This document shows positions 1 to 8,375 of a DNA stretch of 64,000 nt, piece by piece. A program made the translations under genes and the position numbers. Each line of letters begins with the position of its first letter. Position 1 is the stretch's first letter. The stretch covers positions 1,576,001 through 1,640,000 of the forward strand of contig CP106741.1 of NCBI GenBank assembly GCA_030323305.1. The letters are read 5' to 3'. The stretch is from Paenibacillus sp. CC-CFT747. Lineage in GTDB: Bacteria; Bacillota; Bacilli; Paenibacillales; NBRC-103111. The notes under the pieces were generated by a model, which did no database searches, had not been told where the DNA came from, and saw nothing but the letters and a program-made list of their open reading frames with translations.

Positions 1-719
1 AAAAGGACGAGGAGACCCGCGGCGGCCAGCAGATAGGCTCCGTGCAGGCTGGTGACGCCGAGGAGCAGACAGGCCGTCCCTGCGGCCAGTAGACCTCCGC
101 CCAGCCAGTCGAAGGAAGGGCGGGTGTCTTTGACCTCCAAGTCGAGATGCTTCCGGTACAGCGGAAGCAGCAGGAGCAGGAGCAGGGAGGGCATAAACAG
201 CCACCGCCAGTGGGCCACGCTGATGATGAGCGCCGAGACGACGGGCCCGAGCGCGCCGCCGATCGCCAAGCCGACGGCCGTCATGCCGAAGGCCCGGCCT
301 CTCCGTTCCGGAGGGAAGTACTTGACCGGAATGAGGAGGGCGGCGGCCGGAATGGCCGCGGCTCCCGCCGACTGCAGGCACCGGCCGAGCAGAGCGGCCG
401 GGAAGGAATAGGAGACAAGGCCGACGAAGGAGCCTGCGGCGAACAGCAGCAGCCCGAAGGTCAGCAGGCTTCGAAGCTGGAACCGGTCCGCCAGCTTCCC
501 GTATGTCACCGTTCCGAAGGCGTAGATTAGCGCATAGGAGGAGGAAAGCCAGCTTGCCTCGGCCAGGCTAAGCCCGAACTCCCGGCTGATTTGCGGAAGC
601 ACGGCATGGAACAGCAAGGCGCTCATGGAAGACATCATCACCGTAAGCATCATCAGCCGCATCAGAATGGGCCCTTTGCTCTCCGGGTTGGAGGAGGCAA
701 GGGGGAATGATGGATTCAT
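1..719 (-). CDS. MFS drug exporter, DHA2-like, partial at left edge
   Basis: Translating the minus strand from the ATG at 719 gives an open frame to the window edge (239 codons). It begins MNPSFPLASS and has strongly hydrophobic segments about every 25-30 residues. A motif A-like loop, GKLADRFQLRS, lies near residues 63-73 after the second membrane segment. This is typical of proton-driven multidrug exporters of the major facilitator superfamily (Bcr/Tet type). The start is supported by AAAAAGGAG about 8 bases upstream. A TetR regulator lies directly upstream on the same strand, and a palindrome sits between them, so repression by that TetR with release by a toxic substrate is a reasonable inference. 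The C-terminal half lies outside the window, so 12- and 14-segment subtypes cannot be told apart and the substrate is unknown. Confidence 0.8.
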   Translation of the reverse strand, partial: MNPSFPLASSNPESKGPILMRLMMLTVMMSSMSALLFHAVLPQISREFGLSLAEASWLSSSYALIYAFGTVTYGKLADRFQLRSLLTFGLLLFAAGSFVGLVSYSFPAALLGRCLQSAGAAAIPAAALLIPVKYFPPERRGRAFGMTAVGLAIGGALGPVVSALIISVAHWRWLFMPSLLLLLLLPLYRKHLDLEVKDTRPSFDWLGGGLLAAGTACLLLGVTSLHGAYLLAAAGLLVL

Positions 720-739
720 AGAAGCACACTCCTTTTTAA

Positions 740-757
740 ATGTATGCAAGTACATAC
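740..757. promoter_or_regulatory. Probable TetR operator upstream of the MFS gene
   Basis: The bases GTATGCAAGTACATAC (742-757) form an imperfect inverted repeat about 20 bases before the exporter start. They share the ATGCAAGT half-site with the palindrome at 1381-1400 upstream of the tetR gene. Two related palindromes, each in front of a gene of a TetR/exporter pair, fit autoregulation plus control of the exporter. Binding is inferred only. Confidence 0.45.
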
Positions 758-780
758 TTTCACAATGAGGAAAAAGAAGG

Positions 781-1366
781 CTAGGGGTCAAAGCCCTAGC
801 AAACAGTGCGCAGCTCTCCTCGATAAACGCCTCCAGCGAAGCCCCATGCTTCAGGGTATCCGGACCTAGCCCGCTGGCGAAGGCTCCGTAATTCATCCAC
901 ATGAAGGACAGTGCGCTTAGCTCCGGGTCGGTATCCGTCACTTTCTTCTTCTCCGCCATAGCGGCCAAATAGTCCGCCAGAAGCTTCTTAAGCTGCTGCG
1001 GATGGCGCCCAGCCTCCCGGTAAACTTCCTCCGGCAGGCTGCCGCTCCCTTCTGGGCGATGGAGAGGAGCTTGCGGTTGCGGTGCATGAGCCGGTGGTAC
1101 ATCCGGCTGACCGTGACCAGGTCCTCCTGCAGGCTCCCGGTCAACCCTTCTTCGAACAGCTTCGTCATCTCCCCGGCATAATGAAACCGGTGAAAGGCCG
1201 CTTCGAGCAGTCCCTGCTTCGTTCCGAAGCGGCGGAACAGCGTGACTTCGTTAACCCCGGCCGCCGCTGCGATTTCCTTCGTTGTCGTTCCGTCGTAGCC
1301 TTTCTCCGCCATCAGCTCAATGGCCGCCTGCAGAAGCTTGTCAGACGTGTCGGTGTGGGTGGTCAT
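781..1366 (-). CDS. TetR family transcriptional regulator (frameshift near 1047)
   Basis: The N-terminal 45 residues are a clear TetR helix-turn-helix: AAIELMAEKGYDGTTTKEIA, then AGVNEVTLFRRFGTK. In the given frame the C-terminus turns into Arg-rich nonsense and stops at 938. Adding one G to the GGG run at 1047-1049 (minus strand) restores a helical ligand-binding part (GSGSLPEEVYREAGRHPQ and on). In the restored frame there is no stop before the exporter ATG. A further one-base shift would end it at the TAG at 781-783, giving about 195 residues, the usual family size. The break is most likely a sequence error. The protein probably represses itself and the adjacent exporter. Confidence 0.7.
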
Positions 1367-1380
1367 GGCTAACTCCTTAT

Positions 1381-1400
1381 ATGCAAGTGATCACTTACAT
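1381..1400. promoter_or_regulatory. Palindromic operator upstream of tetR
   Basis: ATGCAAGTGATCACTTACAT is a 20-bp inverted repeat with one mismatched pair and the perfect core AAGTGATCACTT. It lies 15 bases upstream of the tetR start, the normal place for an autoregulatory TetR operator. A related palindrome is at 740-757. Confidence 0.55.
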
Positions 1401-1487
1401 TCCGATCATAATTCCATCTCTCCCTCTTGTCAACATCAGGAAAAAAGAAAGGGCTGCCGGCCTCCCTGCCCATCCCCCGGAACGATA

Positions 1488-1496
1488 TGCTATAAT
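1488..1496 (+). promoter_or_regulatory. Extended -10 promoter of the lgt-like operon
   Basis: TGCTATAAT is an extended -10 element (TG, one base, TATAAT at 1491-1496), about 88 bases before the Lgt-like start. No good -35 hexamer is seen, which is tolerated for extended -10 promoters. It is the only convincing promoter upstream of the plus-strand run. Confidence 0.4.
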
Positions 1497-1583
1497 TCCC
1501 CATATAACGAACCGGCTTCTTCCCTTTTAAAAAGGCCGCCTGCGGCCAGGGGGCCAGCCTGCATAGAGAGGATTTATCGGATC

Positions 1584-2356
1584 ATGACGTTTCCCGTTTA
1601 CCTGCACCTGGGGTCCCTCACCCTTCACCCCCATGCCGTGCTGGAATTTCTCGCGTATTTTATCGGATTTCGGGTGTACCTCTACACGCGAAGCAAGGAA
1701 AGGCTCGATGGCCGGAAGGCGATGTGGGTGGTGGTCGGGGCCACGCTGGGGGCCGCTCTGGGCTCCAAAATGCTGTACTGGCTCGAGGATCCGGCCTCGA
1801 CAACCGCTCACTGGAACGATCTCACCTACCTGATGATGGGCAAAACGATCGTGGGTGGTCTGTTAGGCGGCCTCATCGGCGTAGAATGGACGAAGAAGCG
1901 GATCGGCTTGACGCAGTCGACCGGGGATGACTTCGTTTTCCCCTCATCACCGGAATGGCCATCGGACGGATGGGCTGCTTCCTGACGGGGCTGTCCGACC
2001 ATACGTACGGGACACCCACCGGCTGGTGGACCGGCGTTGATTTCGGGGACGGTATCCCGCGGCATCCGACCCAGCTGTACGAGATCGCCTTCCTGCTCGG
2101 CCTTGCGGCGGTCATCGCCTACATCAAGGGCAGCATCCGCCGGGGCAAGGCGCGGCTTCCTTCGGGGGCGCTTTTTCAGCTGTTCATGACCGGCTACCTG
2201 CTGTTCCGCTTTCTCGTCGATTTCATCAAGCCGACGCCCCATCCGTTCACCGGCCTCAACAACGTTCAGCTGGCCTGCCTGGCCGGACTCGTCTATTACG
2301 CCTTCCTCATCCGACGTTGGAGTACCCCTCCCGTGCAAGCGAAAGGAATGATCTAG
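1584..2356 (+). CDS. Lgt-like (prolipoprotein diacylglyceryl transferase family) membrane protein, divergent signature; frameshift near 1940
   Basis: The start used is ATG 1584, after a weak GAGAGG. The protein is about 257 residues with roughly seven hydrophobic segments. It belongs to the family that moves diacylglycerol from phosphatidylglycerol onto the lipobox cysteine. Adding one C to the CCCC run at about 1940-1943 joins VFPLITGMAIGRMGCFLTGL and restores the gene. The family HPTQLYE signature and an Arg in the late YLLFRFLVDF segment are present. The hallmark GR-x-GNF-x-N-x-E reads GRMGCFLTGLSD, so the conserved Asn and Glu are absent. This is therefore probably a paralogue with a different acyl acceptor or lipid substrate. 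The stop touches the TTG start of the radical SAM gene, so the two are likely translationally coupled. Confidence 0.75.
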
Positions 2357-3778
2357 TTGCCCAAAAACCGCCCTTATCTCTTCTACGAGTTGACGAACAG
2401 CATCTGCTCCCAATGTCTCCGCAAAGCGGAGGCCAAGGTCATCTTCGAGAACGACCGGGTCTATCTGCAGAAGTACTGCATGGTGCACGGCCCCGAGAAG
2501 GTGCTGATCTCCACCGACATCGACTATTACAAAAGGTGCCGGGAGTTCATCAAGCCGGCCGAAATGCCCCAGGTGTGGAACACGCCGATCCGGTACGGCT
2601 GTCCGTACGACTGCGGCCTATGCCCGGATCATGAGCAGCACAGCTGCCTGACGCTCATCGAGGTGACGGAACGCTGCAACCTGCAGTGCCCGATCTGCTA
2701 TGCGGAATCGTCCCCGGAACGGGAGACGTTCCGGACGCTGGAGCAGATCGAGGCGATGCTCGATGCGGTTGTCCGCAACGAGGGCGAGCCGGATGTCGTG
2801 CAGATCAGCGGCGGGGAGCCTACAATCCATCCGCAGTTCTGGGAGATTCTCGATCTCGCCAAAACCAAGCCGATCAAACACCTCATGGTGAACACGAACG
2901 GCATCCGCATCGCCCAGGACCGCGAATTCGCCCGCCGGCTGGCGGAGTACCTGCCCGGCTTCGAGCTGTATTTGCAGTTCGACAGCTTCGAGGCGGAAGC
3001 GCTTAAGGAACTGCGGGGCGCGGACCTGCGCAGCATCCGGATGAAGGCGCTCGAGCACCTGAATGAGTTCAACGTTTCCACCACCCTGGTCGTTACCTTG
3101 AAGAAGGGCCTGAATGACAGCGAGGTCGGGAAGATCATTCAATTCGGCCTCGAGCAGCGCTGCGTCCGCGGCGTCACGTTCCAGCCGATCCAGGCCGCCG
3201 GGCGGCTTGAGGATTTCGACCCGGCCGTGGACCGGCTGACGCTGTCCGAGGTGCGGCAGATGATCATCGACCAGTCGGGCGTGTTCCGCGCCGAGGACAT
3301 GATCCCGGTGCCGTGCCACCCGGATTCGCTCGCGATGGGTTACGCCTTAAAGCTCGGCGGGGAAACCGTGCCGCTTACCGGCCTGATCGACCCTGACGTG
3401 CTCCTCGAGGGCGGCCGCAACACGATCGTGTTCGAGCAGGACGCCTCCCTGCGGTCGAAGATTTTCGAGCTGTTCTCGACGAATCACTCGCCCGCTTCCC
3501 AGGCGCTGTCGCTGAAGAGCCTCCTGTGCTGTCTGCCGCTCGTGTCGGTCCCGGAGCACATCGGATACGACAACGTGTTTCGCGTGCTGATCATGCAGTT
3601 TCTCGATCCGTACAACTTCGACGTCCGCTCGGTCAAAAAGTCCTGCGTCCATATTGCACACCCGGACGGACGGATTATTCCTTTTGACACGTACAATCTG
3701 TTTTACCGCGGGGACCAGGAAGCCAAGCTTCAGAAGCTCCGCGACGAAATCGTACCGGCTGGAGGGAGACGAGAATGA
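2357..3778 (+). CDS. Radical SAM protein of the tetraether-lipid-synthase-like family
   Basis: 473 residues from TTG 2357, with GAAAGGA nine bases upstream. Cysteines fall in three sets: an N-terminal CSQC with CMVHG (residues about 16-45), CPYDCGLCPDHEQHSC (about 79-94), and the radical SAM CX3CX2C in ERCNLQCPIC (about 105-112). SGGEPT follows as the SAM-binding GGE motif (about 151). Archaeal tetraether lipid synthase (Tes, MJ0619 type) joins lipid tails by C-C bonds using several iron-sulfur clusters and is known for this arrangement; that relation is from recalled family features, not a search. The gene abuts the Lgt-like gene and overlaps the next by ATGA. A lipid or lipoprotein C-H activation reaction at the membrane is inferred. 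The frame is intact. Confidence 0.75.
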   Translation: MPKNRPYLFYELTNSICSQCLRKAEAKVIFENDRVYLQKYCMVHGPEKVLISTDIDYYKRCREFIKPAEMPQVWNTPIRYGCPYDCGLCPDHEQHSCLTLIEVTERCNLQCPICYAESSPERETFRTLEQIEAMLDAVVRNEGEPDVVQISGGEPTIHPQFWEILDLAKTKPIKHLMVNTNGIRIAQDREFARRLAEYLPGFELYLQFDSFEAEALKELRGADLRSIRMKALEHLNEFNVSTTLVVTLKKGLNDSEVGKIIQFGLEQRCVRGVTFQPIQAAGRLEDFDPAVDRLTLSEVRQMIIDQSGVFRAEDMIPVPCHPDSLAMGYALKLGGETVPLTGLIDPDVLLEGGRNTIVFEQDASLRSKIFELFSTNHSPASQALSLKSLLCCLPLVSVPEHIGYDNVFRVLIMQFLDPYNFDVRSVKKSCVHIAHPDGRIIPFDTYNLFYRGDQEAKLQKLRDEIVPAGGRRE

Positions 3779-4044
3779 GCAAAGAACCGAAGATCTGGTC
3801 GAAGAAGGAAGTGTGGAAGGGCATCGGCCTGCTGGCCCTGCTTCATCTGCTGCTGTTCGTGTTCCCTGTCGGGTTCTTCATGATCGGAGTCGCCCAGCTG
3901 GTCTATCTCGTTCCGGCCCTGATCCTGCTCCGCCGAAACCAAGGCATGATGCAGGGGCTTCTGATCGGGGCGGGCATTACGCTCCTGCTGAACATCGCCT
4001 GCTTCGGGTATATCCTCACGGGCGGACTCGGCTCGATGGGGTAA
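3775..4044 (+). CDS. Small membrane protein of the lgt-like/radical SAM operon
   Basis: 89 residues starting in the ATGA overlap with the radical SAM stop, a sign of coupled translation. Two to three hydrophobic stretches (residues about 17-35, 37-52 and 60-82) follow a charged N-terminus (MSKEPKIWSKKEVWKG). I do not recognise a family. Its place suggests a membrane anchor or accessory subunit for the upstream enzymes. No catalytic motif is visible. Confidence 0.65.
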   Translation: MSKEPKIWSKKEVWKGIGLLALLHLLLFVFPVGFFMIGVAQLVYLVPALILLRRNQGMMQGLLIGAGITLLLNIACFGYILTGGLGSMG

Positions 4045-4078
4045 GCTCTTTTCTATTCAAGAAGCGGAGGAACCCGTT

Positions 4079-4876
4079 GTGCTGGAAAAAGTTCTGCTAG
4101 TCGCGCTCTTCACCCTGCTCATTCATATGGCCGAGACGCTCGCCTATGGGATCCGGCTGGCCGGGATTCGCACGGGCAAGCTGGCGGCGGCGCTGTCGCT
4201 CACCGGCATTGTGCTGCTTCTGGCGCGTACCTCCAACATGGTCCAGGGGCCGATGACGGCTACCGTCGTGCAATACGCCCGGTCTCATGCGGAGTATGAC
4301 CTGCTGGGCCATTTCCGGATCATTATTGCCGGAGCTTCGGCCGGCACGCTTCTGGCGATGCTGCTGCTTCCGACAGTCGTCTCCCTCTCGACCCGGGTGC
4401 TGGCCCACCTGGAGGAAGCGGGCTCTTTCCCGCAAATGATGCGCACCTCCGTCACTCTGGACCGCCTGCGCCGGGCAGGAGGCCACCTGCGCCCTCCCAC
4501 TCGTCAGATGCTCGCCAGGCTGCGGATCGGAGGCATTCCAAAACGGCTGATCCTCACCAATGTCGTTGTCACAGCCATCTATACGATCGGGGTGCTCTCC
4601 GCCCTGGTCGCCTCTTACCTCTATCCCGATTACCGGGATGCCGCCTCCCAGGCTTCCGGCTTGATCAACGGGGTGGCCACCGTCCTGCTGGCGATGCTGA
4701 TTGATCCACAAGTTGCGCTGCTAACGGACAAGGTGCTGCGCGGAGAGAAGTCCCCTTCGGCCATGAGCAAAATGTTCGGCATCCTCATGGTTTCCCGCCT
4801 GTGCGGAACCTTGCTGGCCCAGCTGCTGCTGCTTCCGGCCGCCCACTGGATCGCCTGGATCGTCCGATTTTTTTAA
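4079..4876 (+). CDS. amj: Lipid II flippase, Amj family (DUF2837)
   Basis: 265 residues from GTG 4079, with AGCGGAGG about eight bases upstream. The N-terminus resembles B. subtilis Amj/YdaH: an acidic-histidine segment (LLIHMAETLAYGIRLAGIR) then LALSLTG-like and ARTSNMVQGPM. There are about six hydrophobic segments. Amj is known as an alternative to MurJ for moving lipid II across the membrane during cell wall synthesis. It lies 34 bases after the small membrane gene on the same strand and probably shares the operon, which places a lipid-carrier flippase next to two lipid-modifying candidates. The frame is intact. The family call is by recalled similarity. Confidence 0.8.
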   Translation: MLEKVLLVALFTLLIHMAETLAYGIRLAGIRTGKLAAALSLTGIVLLLARTSNMVQGPMTATVVQYARSHAEYDLLGHFRIIIAGASAGTLLAMLLLPTVVSLSTRVLAHLEEAGSFPQMMRTSVTLDRLRRAGGHLRPPTRQMLARLRIGGIPKRLILTNVVVTAIYTIGVLSALVASYLYPDYRDAASQASGLINGVATVLLAMLIDPQVALLTDKVLRGEKSPSAMSKMFGILMVSRLCGTLLAQLLLLPAAHWIAWIVRFF

Positions 4877-4939
4877 TAGCGGGGCCGTCCCCTGAATATA
4901 CATATTCCATCCTCGGTTCCCGTTCGCCGTATCCGAAAG

Positions 4940-5758
4940 GTGGAATGCCCTGTGTTCTTAGAGGTGGAAAAAGGTGTCCGCCTTTTCGTTCAGGACCTGA
5001 ACCCCGGTGCCGGAAGCCGCCCGGTGGTCTGGGTCCACGGCTGGCCGGCCAATCACCGGATGTTCGAGTACCAGCTGAACGTTTTCCCGCAGCGGGGGTA
5101 CCGCTGCATCGCCCTCGACCTGCGCGGGTTCGGCCAGTCCGATAAGCCGTGGCACGGATATTCGTATGACCGGCTGGCGGACGACTTGGCCGCCGTTCTT
5201 GACACGCTCCAGGTGGAGAATGCCGCCTTGGTCGGGTTCTCGATCGGCGGGGCCATCTCGATCCGCTATATGGCCCGGCATAGCGGACACCGGATCGGCC
5301 GCCTCGCTTTGGTGGACGCCGCGGCGCCTGTCTTCGTCAAACGGCCGGATTATCCGTTCGGCCTGCCGGTGAGCCAGGTGAACGACCTGATCCGCGAAAC
5401 CTATCACAACCGCCCGCGGATGCTGGCCGAATTCGGAGGGATGTTCTTCAACCGCAACCTGGGCCCGGAGCTTCTCGGGTGGTTTCAGGGACTGGGGCTG
5501 GAAGCCGCCTCCTACGCCACGATCCAGTGCCTGGTTTCGCTGCGGGACGAGGACCTGAGGCCGGATCTGGAGAAAATCCGGGTGCCCACCGGGATCTTCC
5601 ACGGGGTGCATGACCGGATTGTGCCGTTTCCGAGCGCGCAGGTGCTTCATAAGGAGATTCCCGGCTCGCGGCTGTACCCCTTTGCCAACAGCGGACACGG
5701 CGTCGTGATCGACGAGATGGAGGCCTTTAACGCGACGCTGCTGGCTTTTCTCCAGTGA
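4940..5758 (+). CDS. Alpha/beta hydrolase
   Basis: 272 residues. The fold signature is clear: an oxyanion-hole HGWP (residues about 33-36), DLRGFGQSDKP (about 60-70), nucleophile elbow GFSIGG (Ser near 97), an acid in GVHDRIVPF (about 220) and the catalytic His in NSGHGVVID (about 254). It is a soluble enzyme with no signal peptide, of the esterase/lactonase/haloperoxidase type whose substrate cannot be read from sequence. Start ATG 4940 has AAAGGTGG just upstream. It is 63 bases after amj on the same strand and ends before a strong terminator, so it may close that operon. Confidence 0.8.
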   Translation: MECPVFLEVEKGVRLFVQDLNPGAGSRPVVWVHGWPANHRMFEYQLNVFPQRGYRCIALDLRGFGQSDKPWHGYSYDRLADDLAAVLDTLQVENAALVGFSIGGAISIRYMARHSGHRIGRLALVDAAAPVFVKRPDYPFGLPVSQVNDLIRETYHNRPRMLAEFGGMFFNRNLGPELLGWFQGLGLEAASYATIQCLVSLRDEDLRPDLEKIRVPTGIFHGVHDRIVPFPSAQVLHKEIPGSRLYPFANSGHGVVIDEMEAFNATLLAFLQ

Positions 5759-5852
5759 GCCGTTTGGGCTCCCCGGCAATCTGAACGAACCAGAGAGGGC
5801 TCCGCGGAAGACAGGCCGATCCCAGGAATACGCCCTCCTCCAACCAGGAACT

Positions 5853-5900
5853 ACAAAAGCCAGGACCGGGGACAAGCGACCCTTTCGTCCTGGCTTTTGT
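5853..5900. terminator. Bidirectional intrinsic terminator
   Basis: A perfect 14-bp stem, ACAAAAGCCAGGAC (5853-5866) with GTCCTGGCTTTTGT (5887-5900), around a 20-base loop. The stem ends in A/T runs on both sides. It separates the plus-strand hydrolase from the convergent nagA gene and should serve both. Confidence 0.85.
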
Positions 5901-5985
5901 TCTTGAAGAAGCGGCAGCAGGCCCGGTCCGGGTGGATCCCCGTCCCCGCTCCGACCCCCACACGGGCCTTAGCTTCGGAGCCCGG

Positions 5986-7145
5986 TTATGCCTTCCGCTC
6001 GTATACCTTCTCCCCTTCAACCATCGTCCACAGCACCTCGAAGCCGTCGTCCAGCAGGACGAGATCGGCATCGGCGCCGGGGGCGATTCGGCCTTTGGCC
6101 GGCAGGCCAAGCACGTCGGCCGGTGTCCGGGTCGCCATCGTGACGGCATCGGCCAGTGGAATGCCGGCGCGGACCGCCTTGGCCAGCGCCTCGTTCATCG
6201 TCACGGTACTCGAGGCGAGGGTGCCGTCCGCGAGGGTAGCGACCCCTCCGCTACCTTCACGTCATGGCCGCCGAACCGGTAGGTTCCGTCCCCCATGCCC
6301 ATGGCCTGCAGCGCGTCGGTGATCAGCACCATACCGGCCGGCCCCTTCTCGCGGTATATGAGCCTCACGATGGCCGGATGCAGGTGAACGTCGTCGACGA
6401 TGGCCTGCACGCTGACCTGCTTCTCCTCGAAAGCGGCTACGACCATCCCCGGATCCCGGTGATGAATCGGCCTCATGCCGTTGAAGCAATGCGTGATATG
6501 GCTGACGCCGCACCGGAACGCTTCCTTGGCCTGTTCGTAAGTCGCATCCGAGTGGGCCGCGGCGGCGACAATTCCTCTTTCCTTAAGGAAGGCGATCATC
6601 TCCAGGCCGCCGGGGAGCTCGGGAGCCAGGGTGACCATGCGGATCAAGGAGCCGGCCGCCTCCAGGATCCGGGTCATCTCCTCCTGATCCGGGTGACGGA
6701 GGAAGCGCTCGTTCTGCATTCCCTTTCTCTTCCCATTCAGGTAAGGCCCTTCGATATGCATTCCGGCGATCCGGGCACCGGGCTCCCGGCCGACCGACCG
6801 CGAAACGCTCGCAATCATCGCGAGCAGGTCCTCCAGCGTGGATGAGACGGAGGTGGCGAGAAACGACGTACAGCCGGTACGGGCACAAACCCGGGAAACG
6901 ACCTCCACGCTCTCCAGCGTTCCGTCCATCATGTCGTGTCCCTCGGCTCCGTGGATATGGACGTCGATCATCCCCGGGATAAGCAGACGTCCGCCCCCGT
7001 CGATCTCTGTATCCGCCATCGTTCCATCCGGGACGGGCTCGTTCTTCCATACTTGCTCGATCCGGCCGTTCCGGATTAGAACGGCCCCTTCCCGGGGCTC
7101 ATGGCCGTCGGCTATACGCACATGGCGAATGATTTGGCTGGTCAT
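5986..7145 (-). CDS. nagA: N-acetylglucosamine-6-phosphate deacetylase (frameshift near 6242)
   Basis: Amidohydrolase of about 386 residues after repair, the usual NagA length. The metal-site DVHIHG (His 63 and 65), HIEGPYLNGKRKG (about 129-141), AAHSDAT (about 197), HCFNGM and LITDALQAMG (catalytic Asp near 277) are all present. It removes the acetyl group from GlcNAc-6-P in the cytosol and feeds NagB, whose gene is at 31708. One G lost from the GGGG run near 6242 breaks the frame; with it, VAEGGVATLADGTLASSTVTMNEAL reads through to the C-terminal half ending at 5986. The gene stands alone. No operator like that at nagB is seen upstream. Confidence 0.92.
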
Positions 7146-7324
7146 GGTGCAGCAGCTCCTCTCCTTGCAGCTTGGCTTCTTATCGGACGGCTGGCGGCGT
7201 TGCCGGCTCAGCGCGGTTCAGACAAGCCCTTTTACCCAGTGTAACGCGCCAGGCGAAATGCGGCAATCCCGCAGCCGCTTCACCGACCTCCGTCCCCGGG
7301 TCCCGTGCCTCCGCAAACGCGAAA

Positions 7325-7359
7325 ACCCCACCGAAAAGGCTTACGCCTAACGGTGGGGT
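7325..7359 (-). terminator. Intrinsic terminator of the sugar ABC operon
   Basis: Stem ACCCCACCG/CGGTGGGGT with a 17-base loop. On the minus strand it is followed by TTTTCGC. It lies 20 bases past the dehydrogenase stop. Confidence 0.6.
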
Positions 7360-7379
7360 AACGGGTCTTACGCTTGGTC

Positions 7380-8375
7380 TTACGAGTACCGGAACAGCGT
7401 CCCCATCGTGGTCGGCTGGCGGTAGCCTTCGTAAGCGGCTTCCGCTTCCTCGATCCGGTAAATCCCGCTTACGAGCGGAGCCACGTTGATGCGGCCCTCG
7501 GCAAGAAGCCGGATGTATTCGCGGGTGTTCCGGCCTTCCGTCCAGCGGACGTAGCCGATCGGGTAATCCCGGTTCTCCCGCTCATAGCCGGCATCGTAAC
7601 GGCCGGGTCCGCCTGCCCGGGAGATGAGCACCTGCGCTTCCTTCCCGAACATCGCGGAGCGGGTGTATTCCGTGGTCAAGTCTCCGACGATGACCACTTT
7701 GCCGCGGTCGCGGATCCACTGGAAGGAGCGGTTGATGAGCTCCATCCCCGGGCCTCCCGCGCACAGCAGGATGCTGTCGGCGCCGAATCCGCCGGTGGCG
7801 GCGGGAAGGGCCGCCTCCAGCTCATCCTGCGAGGCAAAAGCCGCCACTCGGGCGACCTCGCCCAGCTTGGCGGCCCGCTCGGCGGACAGGTCGAGGCCAA
7901 GCGTGACCACGGCCGACGCATCGGCGATCTGGGCGATCAGGTTGCCGAGGATGCCGAGGCCGACGACGACGGCTGATTCGCCAAAGCGGAGGTCCGCCGT
8001 CCGCAGGGCGTGGATCGCAATGGCTCCAAGCCCCGCAAAGGCCGCTTCCTCCGGCTTGACGTGAGCCGGAACAAGGGCCGTCAGGTTCGACGGCACCGCG
8101 AGCAGCTCGGCGTGCTTGACGTACGGGGCGCCGTAGCAGGCTACCCGTTGGCCGGGCTCCAAGCCCGTCACGCCCTCACCCAGCTTCTCGACAATCCCTA
8201 CGGCACTGTAGCCGAGGCCCACGGGCACATCGCCCGAGCGCTTGGTCATCGTCAGCTCGGTTCCCGGGCTGACGGCGGAATATTCCGTGCGGATAAGCAC
8301 GTGACCGGCCGGTAGGTCCGGCTCCGGCATCGTTATCATGACAATCTTTCCGTTTTGGGCGGCTGCCGCTCTCAT
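7380..8375 (-). CDS. Medium-chain dehydrogenase/reductase (zinc-type alcohol dehydrogenase-like)
   Basis: 331 residues with a GroES-like N-terminal half (GHVLIRTEYSAVSPGTELTM) and a Rossmann domain (VVVGLGILGNLIAQIA, residues about 147-162). The structural zinc-lobe cysteines are missing, and the typical CG(T)D catalytic-zinc motif is replaced by SPGTE. It therefore resembles the cd08255-like branch of putative sugar or cyclitol dehydrogenases rather than true alcohol dehydrogenases. Its ATG overlaps the stop of the AraC sensor gene (8372-8375), so it is the last gene of the sugar ABC operon and probably oxidises or releases the imported sugar. The substrate is unknown. Confidence 0.75.
   Translation of the reverse strand: MRAAAAQNGKIVMITMPEPDLPAGHVLIRTEYSAVSPGTELTMTKRSGDVPVGLGYSAVGIVEKLGEGVTGLEPGQRVACYGAPYVKHAELLAVPSNLTALVPAHVKPEEAAFAGLGAIAIHALRTADLRFGESAVVVGLGILGNLIAQIADASAVVTLGLDLSAERAAKLGEVARVAAFASQDELEAALPAATGGFGADSILLCAGGPGMELINRSFQWIRDRGKVVIVGDLTTEYTRSAMFGKEAQVLISRAGGPGRYDAGYERENRDYPIGYVRWTEGRNTREYIRLLAEGRINVAPLVSGIYRIEEAEAAYEGYRQPTTMGTLFRYS

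Noticed and set aside
1320..1985. A long N-terminal extension of the Lgt-like protein from 1320
   Set aside because: The first 88 codons overlap the divergent tetR gene and its operator and contain no family sequence; ATG 1584 fits the family start.
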